From contig MVQW01000309.1 of assembly GCA_002067265.1 (NCBI GenBank), positions 1 to 9,400 on the forward strand: a stretch of 9,400 bases of DNA, written 5' to 3'. The position numbers and the translations under genes are program-made. This DNA is from Methanomethylovorans sp. PtaU1.Bin073. GTDB taxonomy: Archaea; Halobacteriota; Methanosarcinia; Methanosarcinales; Methanosarcinaceae. Below are positions 1-6,516 of the stretch, piece by piece. The notes below the pieces were generated by a model. The model was not told the origin of the DNA and made no database searches. It saw nothing but the letters and a program-made list of their open reading frames with translations. How positions within the stretch are numbered: position 1 is the stretch's first letter; each line of letters starts with the position of its first letter.

Positions 1-354
1 TACATTTCTCTTGCTGACGCGCACAGCGTCCCTGCCAGTTCCCAGAGTGAATTCCTCGCCTGCATTTTTAATAGCATCCCAGATCTCGTCCTCGGTGTAC
101 TTGACAACCCTGTGGGTGTCAGTACAGAAGATACCGCATTCCAGAAGTAACTCGAAACCAGCCTTGAACAATTTCTCCATCATGTCCTTGTCGGTGGGGA
201 CGAACTCACCCTTAAAGTCAAGTCCATACTTCTGCTTGAGCTCCATTGTCTTGGATGGAAGCACCATAAGGTCCCAGTCATCCTGAGTGATCTTCTCACC
301 GGTCTTTGCACGGTCATAGAAGTCGTAAACATCAAATGATTTTCTGTATGTCAT
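1..354 (-). CDS. mtmB: Monomethylamine methyltransferase MtmB, N-terminal part (runs off the left edge)
   Basis: Seen: the minus strand is open from the ATG at 354-352 to base 1, giving 118 residues with no stop. The protein begins MTYRKSFDVYDFYDRAK and contains KQKYGLDFKGEF (about 40-51), FVPTDKDMMEKLFKAGFE (51-68) and CGIFCTDTHRVVKYTEDEIW (73-92), which I recognise as the MtmB N-terminus. A GGAGGT ribosome site (361-366) lies 6 nt upstream of the ATG. Family knowledge: MtmB (about 458 residues) is a cytoplasmic TIM-barrel enzyme that transfers the methyl group of monomethylamine to the cobalt of MtmC. It needs pyrrolysine encoded by an in-frame TAG near codon 202, which lies beyond this window, so readthrough cannot be checked here. 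The gene starts 12 bases after the mtmC stop, so the two are almost surely co-transcribed. The gene is cut by the window edge and shows no sign of damage. Confidence 0.96.
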   Translation of the reverse strand, partial: MTYRKSFDVYDFYDRAKTGEKITQDDWDLMVLPSKTMELKQKYGLDFKGEFVPTDKDMMEKLFKAGFELLLECGIFCTDTHRVVKYTEDEIWDAIKNAGEEFTLGTGRDAVRVSKRNV

Positions 355-366
355 CGCTAAACCTCC

Positions 367-1014
367 TTATTTCATGATATCCAGAGCTACACGGGCTGCT
401 TCGGCTGCATTTTCGGCAGTTGCGTCGGCACCTATCTCCTTGATCCATGCTTTAGTAACAGGAGCGCCACCGAACATGCATTTGACATTGTCTCTGATAC
501 CTGCTTCCTTGAGAAGCCTGACCACGTCCTTCTGGCCAAGCATGGAGGTTGTCATGAGTGCAGAACCTACAAGAATTACCTTTTCTCCCTTGAGTTTGGC
601 TGCCTCTTCAACGACTGTTTCGTTGGGTACATCCACACCCAGGTCAATTATAGTGAATCCACTTGCACCCAGCATTGTGGAAACTAACCTGTGGCCTATG
701 TCGTGGATGTCTCCTTCCTGTACAAAAGTGACTGCTGTACCCTTTCCCTCTTTCTTTTCCTTTTTAAGCTCAGGAGTAAGGATCTCCATTGCACCGTTCA
801 TGGCCTTGGCTGACATCATGATCTGTGGTAAGTAGATCTCAGCTTTTTCGAACTTCTCACCAATTATCTTCATACCCACTGCAAGACCATCGTTGATAGC
901 ATCAAATGCAGGAACACCAGCTGCAAGTGCTTCCTTTGCGGCTGCAGTACAGCCATTAATGTCCTGTTTAACTATGGTGTCTCTAAGTTTGTCAAGAATT
1001 TCTTGTTTTCCCAT
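367..1014 (-). CDS. mtmC: Monomethylamine corrinoid protein MtmC
   Basis: This 215-residue protein is the methyl carrier for monomethylamine methanogenesis. In the family, its cobalamin cofactor accepts the methyl group from MtmB and passes it to MtbA, which methylates coenzyme M. Seen: an N-terminal helical cap domain (about 1-88) with GVPAFDAINDGLAVGMKIIG and YLPQIMMSAKAMN, followed by a Rossmann-like B12-binding domain (about 92-215). The B12 domain has the motif EGDIHDIGHRL (100-110), with His104 as the expected lower cobalt ligand, then GSALMTTSMLGQKD (150-163) and the cofactor-tail loop MFGGAPV (180-186). Length and motifs fit an intact MtmC; related MtbC and MttC share the fold, but the N-terminus and the downstream mtmB favour MtmC. 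Start: ATG with GGAGGA (1021-1026) 6 nt upstream. It is the first gene of an mtmCB operon and is divergent from an Msr-like regulator. Confidence 0.95.
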   Translation of the reverse strand: MGKQEILDKLRDTIVKQDINGCTAAAKEALAAGVPAFDAINDGLAVGMKIIGEKFEKAEIYLPQIMMSAKAMNGAMEILTPELKKEKKEGKGTAVTFVQEGDIHDIGHRLVSTMLGASGFTIIDLGVDVPNETVVEEAAKLKGEKVILVGSALMTTSMLGQKDVVRLLKEAGIRDNVKCMFGGAPVTKAWIKEIGADATAENAAEAARVALDIMK

Positions 1015-1063
1015 TTATTTTCCTCCTACAAAAGTGCCTGTTCTTTCAGCAATGCCACTATAA

Positions 1064-1135
1064 CCTTACTAGTGACCTGCCTTCAGAGCAGTTTAATCCG
1101 GAAGTCACTCCGATACTTCCTATTTTCTGGTAAGG
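1064..1135 (-). promoter_or_regulatory. Nested inverted repeats in the mtmCB leader
   Basis: Three pairs of complementary blocks nest inside each other: CCTTAC (1064-1069) with GTAAGG (1130-1135), AGTGAC (1071-1076) with GTCACT (1104-1109), and CTGC (1077-1080) with GCAG (1088-1091). Most of this would lie in the predicted mtmCB leader RNA and could fold into a branched hairpin upstream of the mtmC ribosome site. Individual arms are short, so chance is possible. No known riboswitch class is recognised. Confidence 0.35.
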
Positions 1136-1140
1136 CTTGT

Positions 1141-1153
1141 ATGTATATAGCAT
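1141..1153 (-). promoter_or_regulatory. Candidate TATA box for mtmCB
   Basis: Read on the minus strand this is ATGCTATATACAT, a good match to an archaeal box A (core CTATATAC at 1143-1150). With the usual 25-base spacing, transcription would start near 1118, giving an untranslated leader of about 100 nt before mtmC. Long leaders are known for methylotrophic methyltransferase operons in Methanosarcina. The start site is inferred, not seen. Confidence 0.5.
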
Positions 1154-1184
1154 AATTTGAGCATGATTTTAACCAGAAAGATGA

Positions 1185-1271
1185 ATCCTCTGCTCTGTTT
1201 TGATTTTAAATGGATAATATGATTTAATTAAGTCGTACTAATGTGCAGATATTGTATTATATGCAGAGGAT
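1185..1271. promoter_or_regulatory. Perfect 9-bp inverted repeat pair in the mtmC/regulator divergent promoter
   Basis: ATCCTCTGC (1185-1193) and its exact reverse complement GCAGAGGAT (1263-1271) sit 69 bp apart. The left copy lies upstream of the mtmCB TATA candidate, where an activator could bind. The right copy directly abuts the TATA-like sequence of the plus-strand regulator gene, where binding could block transcription. This is a plausible operator pair for one of the Msr-like regulators; binding is inference. Confidence 0.45.
1255..1262 (+). promoter_or_regulatory. Candidate TATA box for the regulator/kinase cluster
   Basis: TATTATAT reads as an archaeal box A about 50-57 bp before the TTG at 1312 and about 160-168 bp before the preferred ATG at 1423. 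Transcription would start near 1285. It is immediately followed by the GCAGAGGAT repeat copy, suggesting possible autoregulation. Other AT-rich candidates exist around 1213-1230, so the choice is uncertain. Confidence 0.35.
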
Positions 1272-1422
1272 GTGTGACTTTACAATAGGCATGTGAATAA
1301 GATAGAGGTCTTTGAATTTTCAAGAGCAAATGACATTGATATACATTCACTCTGCAGAAAGTATTAATAGAGGCTTCGAAAGATACTTTATTAACAGCAA
1401 CAAAGTAAGATGTAGGACTACT

Positions 1423-2205
1423 ATGCGATACTCATTGGTAAACATTGTTTGGTATTCGGAAAAAAGAAAAAATATCCTTCTATTATTAAAGGAAGGTCCA
1501 AGGGATATAGATCAAATGAAGACTTCCCTTAATGAAACGTCGCGGTCCATCATGCCACAAATTAAAAAGCTGTTACAAAAAAAGCTTATATTCCTAGATG
1601 GGGTAAATTACCGCTTGTCTGAAATCGGAGAATTGATTGTCGAGAACATGGGTCCACTATTGAATACCATGAGAGTAATAGAAGAAAACAAAGATTTCTG
1701 GGTAACAAGAGACCTCAGTGTTCTTCCGGACAATCTTTTCAACAGACTGGGTGAACTTGGCCACTATTTGTTGATAGAACCTGATCTTAACCGTATGTTT
1801 GAGCTTCCTAAGGAATTCAAAGACAACGCACTCAAATCCAAAAAAGTCTCTACTTTTATATCTTATGTACATCCACAGATTCCTTCCCTTTACTTGGAAT
1901 TGGCAGACAGAGATGTTTCACTTTCACTGTTAATGACAAAGATGGCATTTCAGAAACTACAGTCTGAGTATCCCTTAGAAATGAAAGTTATTTCCTCTTC
2001 AAGTAATGTTGAAATTTTTCTTTGTAAAGAGGATATACATTTACCAACACTAGCTGTGACTGGATGGTTCACATATCTTTGTTTTTTAAATGTTGAGGGA
2101 AGGTATGATCACAGGGATATAATAAGTTTTGATGAAAGTGCATTGCTATGGGGCTCTGAGCTCATAGATTATTACAGAAGTAAATCTGAAGCATATAGCC
2201 CCTGA
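1423..2205 (+). CDS. FilR1/Msr-like winged-helix transcriptional regulator (first of a tandem pair)
   Basis: From ATG 1423 this is a 260-residue predicted DNA-binding regulator. Residues about 1-75 form an ArsR-like winged helix: MRYSLVNIVWYSEKRKNILL, then the recognition region TSLNETSRSIMPQIKKLLQK and wing YRLSEIGELIVEN. The rest matches the methanogen FilR1 (formerly DUF1724) domain, with LGELGHYLLIEPDLNRMFELP in the middle and a C-terminal EGRYDHRDIISFDESALLWG. Family knowledge: Msr proteins of Methanosarcina control methyltransferase genes, and FilR1 regulates methanogenesis in Methanothrix. Start choice: the frame stays open to a TTG at 1312 (297 residues) with GAGGT only 2 nt before it. 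ATG 1423 has AGGA 5 nt upstream, and its N-terminus aligns with the alternative start of the next gene. The gene is divergent from mtmC, so its target may be mtmCB and itself (inference). Confidence 0.85.
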   Translation: MRYSLVNIVWYSEKRKNILLLLKEGPRDIDQMKTSLNETSRSIMPQIKKLLQKKLIFLDGVNYRLSEIGELIVENMGPLLNTMRVIEENKDFWVTRDLSVLPDNLFNRLGELGHYLLIEPDLNRMFELPKEFKDNALKSKKVSTFISYVHPQIPSLYLELADRDVSLSLLMTKMAFQKLQSEYPLEMKVISSSSNVEIFLCKEDIHLPTLAVTGWFTYLCFLNVEGRYDHRDIISFDESALLWGSELIDYYRSKSEAYSP

Positions 2206-2243
2206 GGAAAAAGAAAAAGATGGATTATTTTGGGAGTGGGTAT

Positions 2244-3020
2244 ATGGAAACACTATCAGAAGCAATATGGTTTTCAGAAAAACGTAAAGAACTCATGTTC
2301 TTATTGTTGAAAGGTCCTAAAACATCTAATGATATAGAAGAAGAGATGGGAGTATCCTGGAGATCTATGATGCTGCCTGTAAAAGAACTCAAAGAGATGG
2401 ATTTGCTTTTGCATGAAGGTAACAAATATATGTTATCTAGCATCGGTAGACTTATAGCTGAGAATGCCAAGCCCATCTCCGATATTATGGATACACTTGA
2501 CAGCAGCACAGATTATTGGGCAAACCGTAATCTAAAAGTGATTCCTGCAGGATTATGCAAGAGGCTCGGAGAACTGGGTAATTTTTCATTAATAGAACCT
2601 GACCTGAAAGATATGTTCGAATTGCCAACAAAAATTGTGGACTCCATATCGGCATCTAACCATATAATGTCACTGTTATCATTTTTCCATCCTTCCTATC
2701 TATCCATCTACGCTAAAGTTGCATTAAAGGGAACCAGACTTTCACTTATCATGACAGAATCAGTGTGGACAAGAATAGAAGAAGATTTTCAGAAAGATAA
2801 AGAGCAACTAGAGAAGATGGATAATGTACAGTTGTTCCTATATAGGAATGACCTTACACCCCCTACAATTATTACAACTGATGAGTTCCTGCTTTTAAGT
2901 ATATTCAACAAAGAAGGCATGTATGACCATAGAGATATCCTGAGTTTCGATGAGACTGCTCTTCAATGGGGAAAAGATCTTTTCGCCTATTATCTTGATA
3001 GTTCCAGGAAGGTGGTTTGA
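2244..3020 (+). CDS. FilR1/Msr-like winged-helix transcriptional regulator (second of a tandem pair)
   Basis: This 258-residue protein is a clear paralog of the upstream regulator. Shared blocks include SEKRKELMFLLLKGP near the start, LGELGNFSLIEPDLKDMFELP, a HPSYLSIYAKVALKG segment, and GMYDHRDILSFDETALQWG near the C-terminus. Residues about 1-75 are the winged helix; the remainder is the FilR1-type domain of unknown ligand. The recognition region (DIEEEMGVSWRSMMLPVKEL) differs from that of its neighbour, so the two may read different DNA sites. Start: ATG 2244 has GGAG (2233-2236) 7 nt upstream and matches the paralog; an in-frame ATG at 2220 (266 residues) is the alternative, with GAGGA overlapping the previous stop. 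The short gap after the first regulator suggests one transcript. Neither protein has a receiver domain, so any link to the kinase would be indirect or through the separate receiver protein. Confidence 0.87.
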   Translation: METLSEAIWFSEKRKELMFLLLKGPKTSNDIEEEMGVSWRSMMLPVKELKEMDLLLHEGNKYMLSSIGRLIAENAKPISDIMDTLDSSTDYWANRNLKVIPAGLCKRLGELGNFSLIEPDLKDMFELPTKIVDSISASNHIMSLLSFFHPSYLSIYAKVALKGTRLSLIMTESVWTRIEEDFQKDKEQLEKMDNVQLFLYRNDLTPPTIITTDEFLLLSIFNKEGMYDHRDILSFDETALQWGKDLFAYYLDSSRKVV

Positions 3021-3069
3021 CTTTAGGTCAATTTAAAATCTGTGACTTACAATAAGGGGAAGTACGGGG

Positions 3070-5943
3070 ATGGGACAAAACAATCTTTCGATAAAAATCA
3101 AATTAATTCTCTACATAGTAGTAGGAGTTATCCTAGTGTTGGCAGTTGCTACGGGGATTATTATCAATACAGTAACTACTCAGCAAGAAAAGCTTGCTTA
3201 TCAGCAGTCAATAGAAATGGCAAGAGACTATGCCAACCAATTTGACGGCGATATGCGGGAATCAAAAGCAATTGCCAAAACACTTGCGAACTCAATGGAA
3301 GTATACTCATCTGCCGACAGGGACGAAGTCAATGATATGCTTAAAAACCTTCTATTAAAGAATCCTTCACTTACGGGTGTTTACGTTGGATATGAACCCA
3401 ATGCTTTTGACGGAAAAGATGCTGAGTACGTTAATACTTTTGGTCATGATGAAACAGGCCGGTTTGTTCCATACTGGAACAACATCAATGGCACTATTTT
3501 CCTTGAACCCCTGGTAAATTATGACAAACAGGATTATTACCAATTGCCTAAAAAAAATAGGATAGATATTGTCACTGAACCTTACTATTATCAAGGTATC
3601 TTCATGGTCAGTTTCGATTCTCCTATAATTAAAGATGGAAAGTTTGTCGGTGTAGGGGGAGTAGATGTATCCTTGAAGTACATAGATGATGTGGTGGGAA
3701 ATGTGAAGGCATTTGAGACTGGTTATGCTTTTGTGACAGGTAATACTGGCATTTTAGTATCTCATCCTATACACAAGGACTGGATTGCTTCAAAGACCCT
3801 GTATAATTTTGATATACCTGAAATATCGGAAGCTGCAGATAATATTAAAGAGGGAAAAGGAGGGAATTTTGAGACAATTGATCCAGCTACAGGCAAAGAT
3901 GCGATAATGTTCTATGAGCCTGTAAAGACTGGAAACTATTCATTTATCCTTGTGGTTCCCAAGAACGAAATGCTTGCAGGGGTAGCTGCCCTAAGAACAA
4001 GACTCATCATAATATCTTCCATATCTATTGTGTTCATGGGGCTGGTAGCATATCTCATCGCAATGTCAATAACAAAACCTATCGACAATATTGTCGATAA
4101 TTTCAAAGCGATTTCACATAACGCTGTGAGAGGAAAACTGGATGCAAGAGCGAATACTGATGTAGGGATAGATTTCAAAGAGATACCAAATGGACTTAAC
4201 GAAATACTTGATGCTGTGACAATTCCTATACGAGAGAACATGAGAGTTACGAATGCTCTTGCAAAAGGACAGCTAAAAACAAGAATACAGCTTGACTTAA
4301 AAGGTGAGTTCAAACAGGCCGGAGATACACTTGACAATTTTGCAGAGTATCTTGACAGCATTGTAGACGACTCTAATAGTGTGCTTACAGCTATTCAGAA
4401 TAATGATTTTTCCAAACCTGTAAGAGTACAAGGCGAAGGCGATCTAAAAATACTTACCAACGGTATCGAACAGACCCGTTTGTCTCTGGCCGAAGCGACC
4501 ACTGAACGCATAAAAGCGGAAAAGGCTTTAAGAGAATCCGAAAAGAAATTCAGGACTCTTTTTGATAGTACTAATGATGCCATCTATCTCTATGACATGT
4601 CTGGAAGTATACTGGAAGTTAACCAGGTAGCTTGTGAGAGAATGGGCTATACTCGCAATGAGTTCCTTAAGATGAAACAGATGGACATAGATGAGACACT
4701 TGCAATCAAATCTCTTTTTAATCGCATCAAAGAATTGCTTGAACTAAAGAATAACATCTTTGAGACGGTACATGTAACTAAAAGTGGTGAACATCTACCT
4801 GTGGAACTCAGCAGCCGGATTATCCAGTATGAAGGAAAAAATGCTGTACTTACTATTGCTCGTGATATTAAAGAACGTAAACGCATTGAACAAGCTCTTA
4901 AAGAATATGCTGAGCAGCTTGAACATTCCAACCAAATAAAAGAGGAAATGGAAAGAGTTGTAAACAACAGTCCTGTGATTGTCTTTAAATGGAAGCCCGA
5001 AAAAGATTGGCCTGTGAGTTTTGTTTCTGAAAATGTAAGTCAGTTAGGTTATACTGTTGAGGATTTTACTTCTGGCAGAATAAAATATCTTGATATATTA
5101 TATCCAGGGGATCTCCAAAGGTTCCATCCCATGCTTGAGGAATATAAAAACGTTCATTCTGATCAGTTCAATCAGGAATACAGGATATTTACAAAATCCA
5201 AGGATGTCAGATGGGTTGATGAGCGAACCTTTATCCAGAGGGATCAGTCAGGAGAAATTAGTTTGCAAGGAATTATATTGGACATCACTGAGCGCAAAAA
5301 GGCTCAGGAAGCTCTTTTAAGGGCTGAAGAGATCCGTAAAAAGGAAATTCATCATAGAGTTAAAAATAACCTGCAGGTGATATCAAGTTTGCTGTTCCTT
5401 GAAGCTGAAAACTTCAAAGAAAAGGAAATAGTTGAGGCTTTTCTGGATAGCCGAAACCGTGTGAGGTCAATGGCATTGATCCATGAAGAACTATACCAAT
5501 CGGGGGATATGGCCACAATTGATTTCGCAGATTATACCCGAAATTTACTGGATTTCCTGTCAAAGTCCTATTTTATGGAATCTAAGTCGATCAAGTTGAA
5601 TTCGAAGATAGGGAATGTTTATTTGGGAATGGATACTGCCATTCCTCTGGGAATGATTATAAACGAACTGGTATCCAATTCCCTTAAACATGGGTTTCAG
5701 AATGCAGTAGAAGGAAATGTTAACGTCACTCTTGAGCTTAATGGTAATGAATTCACTCTTGAGGTAAGTGATGATGGAATAGGATTCCCTGAAAATGTCG
5801 ATTTCAGGAAAACAACTTCTCTGGGCTTGCAGCTTGTAACGACCCTTGTTGATCAGATAAATGGAACTATTGAACTTGAAAGGACCAGAGGGACATCTTT
5901 CAAGATTCATTTTAAAGAGTTAAAATGTAAGGTTAAGGTGTGA
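3070..5943 (+). CDS. Membrane sensor histidine kinase: dCache, HAMP-like repeats, PAS-PAS, HisKA_2, HATPase
   Basis: A 957-residue predicted sensor kinase. Order seen: TM1 (about 11-34); extracellular double-Cache sensor (35-308) with VYVGYEPNAFDGKDAEYVN (104-122), GRFVPYWNN, EPYYYQGIFMVSFDSPII and GVGGVDVSLKYID (194-206); TM2 (311-333); a HAMP segment (334-385) followed by two further HAMP-like stretches (386-475); PAS1 (490-605, ending TIARDIKERK); PAS2 (625-745, ending ILDITERKK); HisKA_2 with EIHHRVKNNLQ (759-769), where His762 before RVKNN is the expected phosphosite; and HATPase with N box NELVSNSLKHG (865-875), DDGIGFP (901-907) and TSLGLQL (916-922). All catalytic boxes look intact. 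Start: ATG with AAGGGGA (3054-3060) 9 nt upstream. The stop overlaps the alternative start of the receiver gene, its likely partner. The role resembles FilI or MsmS, but there is no visible GAF domain, and the only cysteines, Cys522 and Cys953, lie outside any visible sensor-type heme site. The ligand is unknown. Confidence 0.93.
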   Translation: MGQNNLSIKIKLILYIVVGVILVLAVATGIIINTVTTQQEKLAYQQSIEMARDYANQFDGDMRESKAIAKTLANSMEVYSSADRDEVNDMLKNLLLKNPSLTGVYVGYEPNAFDGKDAEYVNTFGHDETGRFVPYWNNINGTIFLEPLVNYDKQDYYQLPKKNRIDIVTEPYYYQGIFMVSFDSPIIKDGKFVGVGGVDVSLKYIDDVVGNVKAFETGYAFVTGNTGILVSHPIHKDWIASKTLYNFDIPEISEAADNIKEGKGGNFETIDPATGKDAIMFYEPVKTGNYSFILVVPKNEMLAGVAALRTRLIIISSISIVFMGLVAYLIAMSITKPIDNIVDNFKAISHNAVRGKLDARANTDVGIDFKEIPNGLNEILDAVTIPIRENMRVTNALAKGQLKTRIQLDLKGEFKQAGDTLDNFAEYLDSIVDDSNSVLTAIQNNDFSKPVRVQGEGDLKILTNGIEQTRLSLAEATTERIKAEKALRESEKKFRTLFDSTNDAIYLYDMSGSILEVNQVACERMGYTRNEFLKMKQMDIDETLAIKSLFNRIKELLELKNNIFETVHVTKSGEHLPVELSSRIIQYEGKNAVLTIARDIKERKRIEQALKEYAEQLEHSNQIKEEMERVVNNSPVIVFKWKPEKDWPVSFVSENVSQLGYTVEDFTSGRIKYLDILYPGDLQRFHPMLEEYKNVHSDQFNQEYRIFTKSKDVRWVDERTFIQRDQSGEISLQGIILDITERKKAQEALLRAEEIRKKEIHHRVKNNLQVISSLLFLEAENFKEKEIVEAFLDSRNRVRSMALIHEELYQSGDMATIDFADYTRNLLDFLSKSYFMESKSIKLNSKIGNVYLGMDTAIPLGMIINELVSNSLKHGFQNAVEGNVNVTLELNGNEFTLEVSDDGIGFPENVDFRKTTSLGLQLVTTLVDQINGTIELERTRGTSFKIHFKELKCKVKV

Positions 5944-5945
5944 AA

Positions 5946-6353
5946 ATGACCGACGCCAAGATACTTGTAGTTGAAGATGAGAACATAGTTGCTCTAGAAA
6001 TAAAGAAAAGATTACAGAAACTGGGTTATATAGTCCCCGGTGTGGCGTCAACAGGTGAAGACGCAATCATCAAGGCTGAAGGAATCCTTCCAGATCTTGT
6101 TCTGATGGACATAATGCTCAAAGGTGAGATCGACGGCATACGTGCTGCCGGAGAGATTCGTAGTCGTTTTAATATGCCTGTGATATATCTTACTGCATAT
6201 TCGGATGAAGAAACATTAGAGAGAGCAAAATTGACCGAACCCTATGGCTATATTCTCAAGCCTTTTGAGGAAGAGGACCTGCGCACAACCATAGAAATTG
6301 CACTGTATAGACATCAGGTTTCAAGTAGAAAGGAAAGTCAAAAAAGTCCCTGA
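5946..6353 (+). CDS. Receiver-only response regulator
   Basis: A 135-residue single-domain CheY-like receiver, the likely phosphate acceptor of the adjacent kinase. Seen: acidic pair Glu10-Asp11 in LVVEDEN, phosphoacceptor Asp55 in LVLMDIML, Thr83 in IYLTAYS and Lys105 in YILKPFEEEDL. No output domain follows. Start: ATG 5946 has AAGGTG (5935-5940) 5 nt upstream. A GTG at 5940 in the same frame would add two residues and overlap the kinase stop. With no DNA-binding domain it may act by protein contact, possibly on the FilR1/Msr-like pair, like the receiver-only FilR2 described beside FilI (from memory; inference). The tail after ALYRHQ looks unusual: the +1 frame reads VERKVKKVPDSERH, closer to the usual linker of such methanogen proteins, so a late frameshift may have shortened it. 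Confidence 0.92.
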   Translation: MTDAKILVVEDENIVALEIKKRLQKLGYIVPGVASTGEDAIIKAEGILPDLVLMDIMLKGEIDGIRAAGEIRSRFNMPVIYLTAYSDEETLERAKLTEPYGYILKPFEEEDLRTTIEIALYRHQVSSRKESQKSP

Positions 6354-6485
6354 TTCAGAAAGACATTTGGTACTCGAATGTTGTATTGCCAGCAAGACAC
6401 TAACATTCAATTTCCAAAAAATGATAGAACTGGTAAAGGCATACAATATTAAAACAAACACAATTATGCTGCAAAAATGATCTCT

Positions 6486-6516
6486 GGCTTTTGATCTTAT
6501 TTATTATTCTTGTTCT
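6486..6516 (+). terminator. T-rich stretch between convergent genes
   Basis: After the receiver gene the plus strand becomes T-rich (GGCTTTTGATCTTATTTATT and onwards), the type of oligo-T signal that ends archaeal transcripts. It overlaps the end of the convergent TPR gene. There is no strong hairpin. The assignment rests only on base composition and position. Confidence 0.3.

Noticed and set aside
11..286. Plus-strand ORF over mtmB
   Set aside because: It is a shadow on the strand opposite a clear mtmB reading frame, with no family resemblance of its own.
374..835. 153-codon plus-strand ORF over mtmC
   Set aside because: It lies entirely antisense to mtmC and its translation is low-complexity serine/alanine text typical of an antisense shadow.
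6298..6480. 60-codon ORF overlapping the receiver end as a separate gene
   Set aside because: It has a TTG start inside the receiver gene, no ribosome site and no recognisable fold. It is better explained as the shifted-frame remnant described in the findings.
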